Positions 33,109 to 44,865 of a stretch of DNA of 64,000 nucleotides are shown here, one piece after another (the stretch's first letter is position 1; each line of letters starts with the position of its first letter). Both the position numbers and the translations under genes were made by a program. The notes under the pieces are model-generated. The model had not been told where the DNA came from. It saw only the letters and a list, made by a program, of their open reading frames with translations, and ran no database searches. Source of the stretch: Lepus europaeus (taxonomy: Eukaryota; Chordata; Mammalia; Lagomorpha; Leporidae); the NCBI RefSeq assembly GCF_033115175.1, contig NC_084838.1, forward strand, positions 40,341,468 to 40,405,467, written 5' to 3'.

Positions 33109-35539
33109 GTGAGGGGGCGGGCGGCGGGCAGGCCAGGGCCGGGAGGGGGCGCCGCCTGAGGGGGGAAGGAGGAAATCAGGCCGCGGGGATTGTGCGGAGG
33201 GGGCGTCATCGGATGGGGCAGAGAACCCTGAAAACGCCCTGCCAGGGGAGGGGAACTTGCAGGACAAGAAAACCGTGGGAGAATAAGCCGAGCGGGAGCA
33301 AAGGGACCCATAAGGGTGGAGGGAGCCGTGGCGGAGGCAGAACGCCGTCGGATGAATCGGAGGGGGCACAATGGTGCCCGCCGCTAGCGGAGGCCCAACG
33401 GCGGGCATGGCAAGGGTACTGTCAGGAAGCACTGCCGGCCGCAAGCCCAGGGATTGGGATGAGGTGCGAAGGCCTTTAGCCCTAGAGGCCTGGATGCTCA
33501 GGGCGGAGGAGGAGGCCCGTGGAGCCGTCAGGCTAAGAGGGACCGGAATAGGCTTTTAGAGGAAGGGCCTGCCTGCCGGTCCGCCGCATAAGGATAAGAG
33601 CGCGGAGCCGAGGCCAGGGACCGGTAGGTGCAGGGGGTCGTTGCAGGACCTGGGAATTCTGTTCTCCGAAGAGGAGCCCAGGCAGCCCATGATTGGGGGT
33701 TTCGGGACCGGGAAGGAGAGTGAGCGGCGGCGAGATGAAGAGTCAGGGGCGCAGATGAGAGTGCTCTAGAACCTACGGGAGAGGAGGTGGGGCCGCGCTG
33801 GAGCCGCCTGTGCCCACCGATTCGGAAGAACCCCAATCATCCTAGGCCTACGTGCTTGCCGGAGTCTGCTGGGCGCGGATCCTGCCTCCTGTCCGCGGTC
33901 CCGGAGGCAGGGAGGAATGATGTCATCGCTGCCGGCGCGGAGGGGATGGAAGGGGGAGGGCGATGCCGGTGCACGGAGGCCTGGCCTAAGGGAGCCCATA
34001 CCTGCAGGCCCCGCTGCCCGGGGACTACTTGACTGGCTTGTTTGCCCGGCGATTGGGTGGGAGATGTGGAGGCCTTGTCATGTGATATAGAGATAGGAGA
34101 AAGAAAGGAGCCCCAGGCTGTTAGATTTTCCCCCTTTGGAACCCAAGCCAGAGCTGGAAGGAGGCAGGGCAGGCCAGAAACCTGAAGGTGTGGATGTGCT
34201 TTTCTCTGAGCTCTGCTAGAGCTGAGTGGAGCATTCCAAGTACTGAAGCTCTGGAGCTCCCTCAGCCTCCTCCCTCCCTGTTAGGCCGGATTGTCAGGAA
34301 CAGCTTCTACCTTGGCCTGTAGCCCTCTGCCTGACATATGTGCTTTGTGGCTTCCCGGGCAAATAACCTGTGCATTACAATAGCCAACATGGGTCTTGTC
34401 AGGGACTTATGACAGTCTCTACATCATGATTTGGGGATGGTGGGGAGAATCATTAGTGATCACCTAGCTAGATGTAAAGTGGCTTTTCTCTGCTTTTGTG
34501 ACTACTTAGCTCTAGAAGCTAAAACACAGGCATTTTATGGGAGTGTACTTTATTAAAATAAGGAAAGAGAGCTACTGTATGATCTCTTCCTAGCTTGATG
34601 CCATTGTTGGAGTACTTAGGAGCCAGAAAATCCTAGAGAGAAGTCTGCCCATGAACTTGAAGAATATCCTTGCTGATTTCTCTATCCAGCCAACCTGGCT
34701 TGCAAACTAGATTGCCCTTTCAGTTCTAAGCATCTCATCAAGACCTCAAAGGGAGGGTGAATGAAGGAAGTTCAAGTGAGTCAGGAGAAGAAAGCAATGA
34801 GTTGATTTTTGTCTCCCATCTGGGATTCCCAAAAAGGGAGGCAATAACTGACCGAGGAAGGGGAAGAAGGGATAGGGTCACCAGGATCTCTCATTTGTCC
34901 TTGGTGCCTCTGTCATTGCCTGAAGTTTTTAATAATGATTTGGCTGGTAGAGGACTTCTGAGCTGCTTCTAGTCTGTGTAGCCCTGAAATAGAAGTGCTT
35001 GTGGCAAGGAGGCACTTATCAGAATAGCTGTGGCTGCCATACATCCTTTTCCCAAGGGCTAAAGGAGCCCTTGTCAGCAAGAGAATACTTTGTTGAAGTT
35101 GAGGGAAAGTTTTAGGAAAATCACAATATAGTCATCCCCCATTTGATGGACATGGATATTGTCCTGCTTCTTGACCTCTGTCCCTGAGTTGTAGTCTAGA
35201 GACACCCCAAAACTCTTTAAATGCCTTGCATATTGTTAAGATTGGTAGAGCCTTCATTTGGGGGCAATAGGGGTAAAGAAGGGATACCATTGAGGTAAAG
35301 GACAGAAGAGCAAGATGGCTTCTTAGGGCTATTTGAGTAGACCATCAAAACTAGGGTCTCAGGCTCAAACTCACTTGTGACCTATTTTTTGTCATTATTT
35401 ATTGAGACCTCTAGGGCATCTCTCTTCTTCCCTGGATTATTTTCTCATTTATAAAATGAAGATAAACTATGTATTAAAGATTTAAGCAATAACTCCCCAC
35501 TTTCCCTTCCAAAGAATATCAGCAGAGACCTGACACTGT
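33109..35539 (+). other. FAM219A intron 1, proximal, repeat-free
   Basis: GC-rich for about 1 kb, then ordinary unique sequence. No CSINE, LINE or second exon found. The long open frames at 32.7-33.6 kb come from high GC content. Confidence 0.6.
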
Positions 35540-35690
35540 TGGTTCAGCGAATTGATTTACCAAATAATTATTGAGCATCTGTTCTGTCCCAGACTTTACA
35601 CTAGTTATTAGGAACACAGTGGTTAGCAACAAAGACACAGATGTGGCCCTGCCCTCCTAGAGCACAGAGTTCAGTTAAAGTTTATTTCTC
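35540..35690 (-). mobile_element. L2 3'-end fragment, antisense
   Basis: CCAAATAATTATTGAGCATC, then CTGTCCCAGACTTTACACTA and GATGTGGCCCTGCCCTCCTA. Confidence 0.6.
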
Positions 35691-37439
35691 TTGCTCACTC
35701 CCTGAGAGTAGAGTAAGAGCTCTATGGAAATGCAAATATGGCTATCAGCATTATTGCCTCCTTTCAGGACCAAGACCTGTCACTTGGGCCTCATCATCAA
35801 AGAGAAGAATCCAGAGGCTAGTCTGTGCTTGGAAAGATGAGCTCCAAGAGGAGAGTGTCTTTTTATTATTATTATCATTTACTTGAAGGAAAACTTGAGC
35901 TTAAAAAAGAAGCCTGGAGGAGTGGCAGGAGCTGAGAGAGAAGGAGCAGCCAGCAGAAATGGGTGTTTCCAAGGTGCTAATTTAAGCAATGCTTCTCAGC
36001 TAGTGGGAAGAAGAGGAAGATTCCTGCCTTATTGTTGCTGCTGCTGTTGCCACAGCTGCATGGAGCCTCCTGTCTGGAGTGGGAGTTTGCCTGAGGAGAG
36101 TAGCTTCCCTCCTTTCCCCAGCACACCAATTATTTAATTGGCCTGGCTGCATCTCAGCAGCTGAACCAGACTTGAGCCTAGCCCTGAGAACTCCCCAGGG
36201 TCTCTTCCTGTCTCCTTACCAAAGGAAAGAGAGCGCCTCTTCAAGACCTATTCCTGGGGCTGCAATCCTGAAGGTTTCTGAGCACAGATTCTCCCAAGGA
36301 AACTTCAAATGTATGTCAAATCTGTGTGTCATCCTTACTCTTCACTGATGCAGGGAAGCTCCCAGCTGCCCAAGGCTCTCCAGTGAGCAGTTGGGTTGAG
36401 TTTGGGCCATTGTTTGTATGAGTAACAAGGACAGGTTCTCTGCCCTTCTTGTCTGTCTGCTTGGTTGGTGCAGACACACAGTCTGTCTTGTCTTCAGCTG
36501 CAATTGGAGAGCACGATTTGTTGCAAGAAAAACAAATGGAGCTTTTAAGCACTTAATTGTGTCATGAAACACCCTGCCTCCTGTACTCTTAGAAGCCAAA
36601 AAGACTTTAAAGATGGCATATGGCAACAGATGGGGTCTCAGCACACTTGAGAGAAATGCTGGTCTGGCCTTACCGAACACAGATTATCTGTTAACTCATT
36701 TGTTTATTTAGTTCATGATCATTTGCTATGCATCTACTCACTTCCAGGTACTGTTAAGGATACAGAGACAAAAGAGATCTCCTCAGTAGGTAGCCAGGAG
36801 AAGGATAGGCTCAAACAACTACTGGATGGTTTTTAGGTTGGTCAGAAGCATGTAGATATCAGTGGAATGTATTCCTGAGAAAGAGCGACACCTCCCTTGG
36901 GAGAAGGTGCGCGTGCCAAGGTTCTGCTCCTTTGACTACATGAGCTTGGAAACGAGTTTCAGACTCCCGTCTTCTGACACTGAAAGAAGGGGATGATCAC
37001 TGAGTGGGCCACAGTGGCTTCTGAAAGTGGTGGAGAACGATAATAATGATGCCAAATAGCCACTGTAGAAATTGACCTATGTGTATTCTGTGCGCTGGGC
37101 CCCTTAAGTTGCTCTTTGTAGTCAAATGATTTTTTCAGTTTAGTGTAGATTCTCCCAGTGAGTCCATGTGGCTTGTGACCCCGTAGTGTTTCTCAGGCTC
37201 CTGGGGAGAGGATACCATTCTCTCTTCCTATATTGCAAACCGAGGAGCAGGTTTGCCCAGGCCTTCAGCCCTTTGCTGCTCACCCCGCCTCATCCAGCAA
37301 ACACCACATAAGAAACTACTCTGTGATAGACGCTGTGCTGCTCTCAGTAATACAGAACCTTACTCCAGGCCTATGCAACTCTAGAAGGGACTGTGGCACT
37401 ACGGGTAAGAGAAGTACGAACCAGGTCTAGTGTGGCCAG
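35691..37439 (+). other. FAM219A intron 1, repeat-poor
   Basis: One faint antisense L2 at about 36690-36790 (TTATTTAGTTCATGATCATT). Otherwise unassigned. Confidence 0.5.
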
Positions 37440-37455
37440 AAGAAAACAAGAAGGT

Positions 37456-37810
37456 GGCCGGCGCCGCAGCTCAATAGGCTAATCCTCCACCCACAGCGCC
37501 GGCACACCAGGTTTAGCCCCGGTCAGCGCGCCGGATTCTGTCCCGGTTGCCCCTCTTCCAGGCCAGCTCTCTGCTGTGGCCCGGGAGTGCAGTAGAGGAT
37601 GGCCTAAGTCCTTGGGCCCTGCACCCGCATGGGAGACCAGGAGAAGCACCTGGCTCCCGGCTTTGGATCAGCAAGGTGCACCAGCCGCAGCACACTGGCC
37701 GCAGCAGCCATTGGAGGGTGAACCAACGGCAAAGGAAGACCTTTCTCTGTCTCTCTCTCTCTCTCTCACTGTCAAAAAAAAAAAAAAAAGAAAAAAAGAA
37801 AAAAAGAAAA
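37456..37810 (+). mobile_element. CSINE, young, with internal duplication
   Basis: GGCCGGCGCCGCAGCTCAAT head and a long A-rich tail. TSD AGAAAACAAGAAGGTG (about 37440 and 37811). The GCACCAGCCGCAGCA / CACTGGCCGCAGCAG module is tandemly doubled at about 37676-37710. Confidence 0.93.
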
Positions 37811-37814
37811 AGAA

Positions 37815-38290
37815 AACAAGAAGGTGTCTGATCAAGTGGTCAGGGGAAGCTTCACAGAAGAGACATTGCTGAACTGGCTCTTGCAAGAAGACTGGAAACT
37901 TAGACTGTCAAGATGAGGCAAGGGAGATAATTCCAGGCAAAGGACATGGAGGAAGAAACAAAAGGATATGGTTGGGATGGGTGAAAGGTTGTAATTAAGG
38001 AAATAGCATGATCAAATTTGAGTTTTGTTGTCACTTCAGTGGCAAATGTGGGATTGGAGAAGGTAAGATTAGAGATTGGAAAATTAATACAGAAGTGGGT
38101 ACAGCATTCCAGTCAAGAGATAATGAAGGCACACGCTAAAGCAGAAGTAGACAGAGAGGAACAGCCAGATATGGATACTAATAATATGTAACAGGCAGGA
38201 TGTGACACAACACCTGTTTGATCAAGAAATGGGAAGTGAAGGATGGTTTCTGATACAGATACCTGGATGGAATAAGGGAACATCATAAGA
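37815..38290 (-). mobile_element. L2-like fragment
   Basis: AGGGGAAGCTTCACAGAAGA, then ATTCCAGGCAAAGGACATGG and GCATTCCAGTCAAGAGATAA resemble antisense L2 in order. Strongly diverged. Confidence 0.45.
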
Positions 38291-40877
38291 CATTTAGAAA
38301 TCCACATATCTCTTACCCTCAAAGACTGCTTATAACAGAGAAGACTGTTTTCCTTTGCTCTATTGCTGAAGCTACATTCTTGGGGTATTGGGGAACCCAG
38401 GAGTCCTAGAAACCAAAAGTCAGAATGGCATTATCCCTACAGCCTCAAAAGGGCTGCTGAGAAATGTGCCACTTGCCAGTGAATACATTCTACCTGCTAC
38501 CTGCTTTGATGAATGTAAAGAATTTGTGGCAGCAAGGAGCCATAGTGGGTTTTTATTGTTGTTTCCTGCAGCACTTGGATGAAGGAAAAATAAAATCCTT
38601 TGTTGTCTGAGTGTTTCATGCTGTGGTTTATGACCTGGTCTTTTACCATCATTCTGGTCAAACTATGGTTTTATTTCTGATTAACTGACTGGGCTAAGTC
38701 CTCTCACTGATTTCTTCTAGAATGGATGTGTATGTTACTGCATCATCTGCCAAGAGTTAGAATAGAAAAAGACACGCACCTCCCTTTTCTGACACCAACC
38801 TTAAAAGCTGCACTGAGGGAAAAGTCTGGGCACTGCTTCCTTCCAGACAAGGTGTTCCAAAGGAGCAGGCTTCTAGGGTGAAAATCACTCAGAAATGGCT
38901 TGGCTTCTCAGAGGCCCCAAGTATGGCCTCTGCAGGTGCTTCACGGTAGCTGGGGTTCAGGCTGAGTCATTCCCAGGCTTCAGCTGTCTGCTGCCCTAGA
39001 CTGCCTGTAGTCCAGAGTGAACAAAAATGAAAAACAGCCTTCTTCACTTAAACCTGATTAGCCTCAGGGACCCTCTTCCCTCCCTGAAAGGGCAGGCAGA
39101 GACTTGTATCTGGAAAAGGAACATGGGAAACAGCTTCTCGGGCTTAGCTGCTTTGTGTCTTCCAGCAGATCTTGGGAGAACAGGTGCAGGGAACCCTGGA
39201 GGAGGTGGGACAAGGAAAATCAGGCTACTAGTACAGATACCCAGAGGTACTGGTTGAAGGAAATAAGAGGTGTGGCTGAGCAGGATCTCGTCATTGTTTC
39301 ATAAGGAGACTGGTGGGAATCTGGTTTTCTGGACAGCAGAAAGGAAGGAAGGAAGGAGGCAGAGCTGAGAGCAGCTCTGGATCTGGCTGTGCTCTGGAGT
39401 TTGGAAATTGGCACATGATCCCAAGGCGTCATTGAAGGGCAGCTGAGTGAACTCCTGGGCTGCAGGGAGGGACTCTGAAGTGGAAGGAGGCCTAGAGGGT
39501 CTGGCTTGGGGGAGGGGTGGACACTGGGCTCTAGGAGTTTCTTCCTAGGCTTGACATTCTTAAGAACCAATTCAAGGGCTTGTATTTGTTGTTATTCAGA
39601 GATATCAAATTCAGGGTCGGATGGTTGTGATAATTGAGGGTCCATTTCACATTTCTGTGATAAAAGTAACTGCATGAGTGTGTGCATAAATTAAAAGGGA
39701 ATAACAGCCCTGAGGGTGTTCTCTGATGACTATTCTAGCCCTGGGAAGTATAACTATGAACAGAGGCCACACACAAGCATAAACAAGTCCAGCTACTTTT
39801 TTTTTTTTTTCTTCACTTAGTGTTTTACTGCTTGGCTGATTATGCCTGTTTTGGCCACCAGATTCTTGGCTGTCTTAAACAGAGTCCTCCCCATATATCT
39901 AGAACAATACCTGAAGGGGCACTTTCACTAAGATTTATTAACTGCACCCAAACTGTGGAGTGAGAGCATTATATATTTTATAATAAACCTAAACACAATT
40001 AAGTAAAGCTATAAATGATTTATAGTTCCCATATTAATTTCCAGTTTTATCCTTGTAAAGGAGTTGGTGAAGCCATTAGCCAAGCATGGTTTAGGTCAGA
40101 GTTTCTTACAGTATATTGCTGGGAATATTGATCCTTTGGGATAATTCTTGGGGAAAAAAGGGCTCCTTAGACAAATTCCTTTGGGAAACACTATATACTC
40201 CATTCCATCATGATATCCAACAGCATTTTAAAGGCTCTGAAAAATCCTGCTGTAAAGAAACCTTTTCAATTATGTTGAACTCAGTATTTCCCAAGCTTAT
40301 GTAACTATAGAAATTTTTTTCATGCTATATACATCTACTGACATTTTATAAACCAATGTTTCATGGAATAGTCTTTGGGAAACTCTGGCTTAGAAATTAG
40401 TTTCTGTTCTGATCCAATCTAAATGTATATTCTTCCCAGTTCTTTTGAACCTCTTTTATAATCCACATCATTTTGTCCTATTCTAACCTCTAATGAGATG
40501 TTGCTGACTTGTTTCAGAGTATGAACTTGTCATGAGGAGGAAGTTCTTAATGAACTTTGGCCAGGTGCAGAAGCAAATATTAAGTGCCATATTTTTCTCA
40601 TGGTATTTATAAAGTTTTACTTCCCTTGTGTCCCTCTACCAAATGCTGGCTTGATGTTTAACTTCTTTTTTATTTGGCAGCCTTATGGAGGTATAATTCA
40701 CATACTCTATACTTTAATTATTTAGTATCTTACCTTCAATCCTGTCTTGGTTATCCCGTACCTTAGTTCTGTTTTTCTTTTTCACCTGTCCTTTTGGGTT
40801 CTGCCTAGGAGTAGAGAGAAGATAAAAGATTATGGTCCAGAGATTTTGTCAGGAAGATCTAATTGCAACTGAAATTT
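38291..40877 (+). other. FAM219A intron 1, repeat-poor
   Basis: No CSINE in about 2.6 kb and no exon recognised. One T14 run near 39797. Confidence 0.5.
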
Positions 40878-41140
40878 AAAAATTTTTTAAATTATTTATT
40901 TGAAAGGCAGAGAGACAGATCCTCCATCTGTTGGCTCATTCCCCAAATGCCTGCAGTAGCTAGGGCCTAGAGCCTGGAACTCCATCTGGGTGGCAGGGAC
41001 CCAAGTACCTACTGCCTCCCAAGGTACATTAGTAGGAAGCTAAGTTAGAAACAGAGTAACCAGGATTTGAACCAGATACTCCAATATGAGATGTAGGCAG
41101 TCCAAGTGGACACTTACTTGCTGTGCCAAAAGCCTGCCCC
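40878..41140 (-). mobile_element. CSINE, old, antisense
   Basis: TTTATTTGAAAGGCAGAGAG to GTGCCAAAAGCCTGCCCC. Confidence 0.82.
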
Positions 41141-41188
41141 TGGGCTGGAGACTTATGATATAGCTTCTTAAGAAATGAATGAGAGAAG

Positions 41189-41478
41189 GGGCCAGCGCTG
41201 TGGTGCAGCGGGTTAAAGCCCTGGCCTGAGGCACTGGCATCCTATGTGGGTGCCGATTCTAGTCCTGGCTGCTCCTCTTCCAATCCAGCTCTATGCTGTG
41301 GCCTGGGATAGCAGTAGAGGATGGCCTAGGTCTTTGGGCCCCTACACTCACATGGGAGACCCGGAGGAAGCTCCTGGCTCCTGGCTTCGGAAGGGTGCAG
41401 CGGCCATCTGGGGAGTGAACCGGCAGATGGAAGATCTCTCTCTCTGTAACTCTGTCTTTCAAATAAATAAAATAAATT
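41189..41478 (+). mobile_element. CSINE, full length, followed by (TA)n
   Basis: GGGGCCAGCGCTGTGGTGCA head to AAATAAATAAAATAAATT. TSD AAGAAATGAATGAGAG (about 41171 and 41522). A (TA)n of about 42 bp lies between the tail and the TSD. Confidence 0.95.
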
Positions 41479-41520
41479 ATATATATGTATATATATATAT
41501 ATATATACACATATATATAA
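41479..41520. repeat. (TA)n microsatellite at CSINE tail
   Basis: TA repeats with a few G/C interruptions, inside the TSD of the preceding CSINE. It therefore arose from the element's tail. Confidence 0.95.
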
Positions 41521-41536
41521 AAGAAATGAATGAGAG

Positions 41537-41838
41537 GAGCCACGGCTGTGGCACAATAGGCTAAGCTTCTACCTGCGGCACTGGCATCCCATATGGGCAG
41601 CAGTTCTGTCCTGGCTGCTCCTCTTCTGAGCCAGCTCTTTACTAATGGCCTGGGAAAGCAGTAGAAGATGGCCCAAGTGCTTGGGCCCCTGCACTCGTGT
41701 GGGAGACCCAGAAGAAGCTCCTGGTTTTGGATCAGCCCAGCTCCGGACGTTGAGGCTGGAAGATCTTTCTCTGTCTCTCCCTCTCTCTGTCTGTAACTCT
41801 ACCTCTCAAGTAAATAAATAAATTTTTTAAAAAAATTT
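41537..41838 (+). mobile_element. CSINE at inner end of right arm (complete)
   Basis: GAGCCACGGCTGTGGCACAA head to AAATAAATAAATTTTTTAAA. From GGGAAAGCAGTAG (about 41655) to its tail it matches the antisense part of the left fold-back CSINE; its head half has no left counterpart. It lacks about 30 bases near the tail that are present in the left copy. Confidence 0.92.
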
Positions 41839-42051
41839 AGAAATTAGGGAGAAAATTGATCTTTCATAACCTGGTCTTTAGTATTCATTTTTGCATAATT
41901 AATTAATATTAAGTTAATAGTCATTTGGAAATAGGCAGGTGAGAGAGGGTAACCTTGATTCTGCTGAGTAGGTGAGAGAGAAGAGGCAGATTCAGGAAGA
42001 GATCTCATGAACATCTTGAGGGAAGTTGGCCATGCTTAAGATGAAACTATA

Positions 42052-42380
42052 AGGGGGTTGGCGCTGTGGCACAGTAGGTTAGTCCTTTGCTTGTGGTGCT
42101 GGTATCCCATAAGGGCATCAGTTCTTGTCCCAGTTGCTCCTCTTCCAATCCAACTCTCTGCTATGGCCTGGGAAAGTAGTAGAAGATGGCCCAAGCACAT
42201 GGGCCCCTGAACCCATGTGGGAGACCCGGAGGAATCTCCTGGCTCCTGGCTTCGAATTGGCTCAGCTCTGGCCATTGCAGCCATCTGGGGAGTGAATCAG
42301 TGGATGGAAGACCTTTCTCTTTGTCTCTCCTTCTCACCGTCTATAGCACTACCTCTCAAATAAATAAAACAAAATAAATG
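42052..42380 (+). mobile_element. CSINE private to right arm
   Basis: GGGTTGGCGCTGTGGCACAG head to AAATAAATAAAACAAAATAA. TSD AACTATAAG / AATTATAAG. The left arm (about 13050-13070) has the empty site. Confidence 0.93.
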
Positions 42381-42895
42381 GAATTATAAGCCCTTGACCA
42401 AACAGCAAGAAGGAGTAGGCTATGAGAAAAGGCTCTGAAACCAGCAGTTACTAGAGATACAGCCTAAACACTCCCCCAACCCCAGGCTAAATTGATGCTG
42501 TTGTTTTCCCTTTACCATTTCCTTGAAGACTGGTTTTCAAATCCCTAGCAGTGCTAATAGATACTTTCAAGTTTCTCAGACTTCTCCATGGAATGTCACC
42601 AGTACAGATTACTGTAGGGTTGTGCCACCCATAATATTCATCTTATATCCTTGTTATTGTCAGTTGAGATATCATGATCATATTTAATAGCTGTACCTAT
42701 TGTTATATTGAGTTCAGAATTTGTATGAAATAGGGTAGTCCTTTGCCTTAGCAATATAAAATCAAGGCAAGAATCTGAAATCACAGGTTGATCTAGGCTG
42801 ATGGCCAATATATATAAAGGTCCACTGGGGCTAGTGAGATGGTGGCTCCATGCTTACTAGAAACTGGTAATGTAACTCATATTCTCAGAAAGGGA

Positions 42896-43247
42896 GCTGG
42901 CTGGGAGAGGTGGTGCATTTGGTTAACCTGCCACTTGGGATGCCTGTATCCCATGTCTAAGTGCCTGGGGTCAAGTTCCACTCTGCTTCTGATTCTGTTT
43001 CCTGCTAATGTGCACCCTGAGACGTTGCAGATGGTGGCTCAAGTACGTGGGTCCCTGCCACCCATATGGGAGATCTGGATTGAGTTCCAGGTTTCTGGCT
43101 TCGACCTGGCCCAGCCCCAGCTGTTGTAGGCATTTGGGAAATGAACCAGTAAATTGAAGATCTCTGTCTCTCTCTGTCTCTGTCTCTCTCTCTCTCTGTT
43201 GTTCTACCTTTCAAATACATAATAAATAAATACACTTTAAAACAGAA
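42896..43247 (+). mobile_element. Old CSINE (right-arm copy)
   Basis: CTGGCTGGGAGAGGTGGTGC head to AATAAATAAATACACTTT. Uninterrupted counterpart of the element split at 11855-12548. Confidence 0.88.
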
Positions 43248-43792
43248 GAGTAGCTGGCTGAATTCATTAAAGAGGAATTTAAACAGTAATCTAGGTTAGG
43301 TTGAGACTGGGTAGGCTAGAATAGACCTTCAGAGATGGCTATGTTTGAAGAACATACCAAACTTAATATAAGCACGCTGTATAACAATAGTCACCAGAAA
43401 ATCTACTGTGCTGTTGGGTTGCATTCGTAAAAGTATGGAGTTCAGGTCCTAGGAGGTAATAACTCCACTGTGCCCTATTCTGTGTTGGTCAGCACCATCT
43501 GAAGTCCTGCTTTCCGTGTTAATATCATCATTCAAGAGGGAGTGACTGGAATAAAGAAAGGAGTCAAACTGTTATCATGTGAGAAAAGTTGGAAGAACTG
43601 AGGCTTTCAGCCAGTGAATAAACAGTCTCAGAGAAAGGATTTTACAGTTCTAACACGCCTAAAGGACTGGGTTGGGAAAGGAAATGAGGTTAGACTTTGT
43701 GTTGCCTGTGGCTCCACAGGGAGGAACCAAGGCCACTGGGTGGGAGTATGTACACCACACTACTACCTCCTGTTTCCTATGGTAGCATTCTT

Positions 43793-44128
43793 TTTTTTTT
43801 TTTTTCTTTTAAGATGTATTTTTATTTATTTGAAGGACAGAGTTACAGAGAGAGGTAGAGACAGAGTGAGAGGTCTTCCATCCATGGTTCACTCCCCAAA
43901 TGGCTGCAATAGCCAGAGCTTGGTCGATCTGAAGCCAGGAGCTTTTTTGAGTTTCCCACGCGGGTGGCAGGAGCTTAAGTACTTGGGCCATCTTCTACTG
44001 CTTTCCCAGGCACATTAGCAGGGAGCTGTATTGGAAGTTGGAGCAGTGAAGACGCAAACCTGCTCCCATTTTGGATGGCAGCACTGCCAGCTGGGGCTTT
44101 ATCCCACTGCACCACAATGCCAGCCCCA
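43793..44128 (-). mobile_element. CSINE at outer end of right arm (complete)
   Basis: Poly(T), TTTATTTGAAGGACAGAGTT to CACAATGCCAGCCCC. TSD GGTAGCATTCTT (43781-43792) / GGTAGCATGCTT (about 44130-44141). Its 3' half is shared with the left arm and its 5' half is not. Confidence 0.95.
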
Positions 44129-44141
44129 AGGTAGCATGCTT

Positions 44142-44849
44142 AAACTGGGCTAAAGGCCAGGGACCCTGGAAGACACATTGCTCTTTGCAAAATGCCATAC
44201 TTTTTCCAAAGCAGTGTAAAATAAACATGTTCAAAAAATTCCTCTGTGGAAATTAGTATGGACAGCACTTTCCTAGTTTTCTGTTAATATGTGCTTGAAT
44301 CTTCCCAGTATTTATTTCCAGGGCTATCACAAAAATGCCATCTTCTTCATACATACTTTTCTTTCCTTCAATGAGACATGAACTCTCTATTTTCCTGTCA
44401 TGTGGCCCAAATATGTTGTCTTTGTGTAAAGTTTACAGGTGCAGTTGTCTTATCCTTACTTAAATTTCTTTTTAATGTATATTATATGAAAAGCTGTTTC
44501 CAAAGCATCTGAACCACCTTGCAAAGTGGATTAGGAAAAGTCACTTCTTCCCATTTTATAGATAAACAAGCAGAATCCCAGAAAGGTAGACTTTTTCATT
44601 ACTCAGCTGGAGGTTTTCATGGGAACCCAAGGATCCCTTACTCCTAGGTCCATGATGTTTCCTTCACAATCTGAAACCTAACTAAATTCTACATTGAGCT
44701 TAAACCTCTCCACTGGATTTTGAGGCATCTACAGTAGGCTTTTGCCCCTAAAAGCTGATCACACTTGATACTATTCATGGCAGTTTTCTAGTAGGTTAGC
44801 CAATCCTTCACCTCCTCTCATCTTTTAGTAGCTTGATGCTTCCTCTCTC
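44142..44849 (+). other. FAM219A intron 1
   Basis: Nothing recognised outside the right duplication arm. About 44.53-44.66 kb has faint MIR wording. Confidence 0.45.
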
Positions 44850-44865
44850 AAGAATTCTCTCCATG

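Larger units (their letters stand above)
32440..33200. promoter_or_regulatory. CpG-island bidirectional promoter of DNAI1 (-) and FAM219A (+)
   Basis: This is the only strongly GC- and CpG-rich stretch in the window. It lies between the two divergent first coding exons, whose start codons are about 760 bp apart. It contains an X-box (32501-32513), a GC box (32608-32618), an ETS-type site (32732-32740) and a GGC/GGA-rich tract (about 32779-32802). I see no convincing TATA box; TSS positions are not determinable by eye. The DNAI1 TSS is expected between about 32.31 and 32.50 kb and the FAM219A TSS between about 32.7 and 32.9 kb. Confidence 0.85.
41651..44010 (+). repeat. Right arm of inverted duplication (source copy, in FAM219A intron 1)
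   Basis: It is collinear and inverted relative to 11080-13472. Both CSINEs at its ends are complete here. The outer one (43793-44128, minus) has a good TSD (GGTAGCATTCTT at 43781 and GGTAGCATGCTT at 44130). The inner one (41537-41838, plus) is full length. The arm carries a private CSINE at 42052-42380 that is absent from the left arm. Complete flanking CSINEs argue that this is the ancestral location. Confidence 0.93.

Noticed and set aside
32721-33479. 252-codon open frame on + through the CpG island, and overlapping - frames of 165-170 codons
   Set aside because: It starts at a GTG, runs through the FAM219A splice donor, is low-complexity Arg/Gly/Pro and is explained by high GC content with few stop codons.
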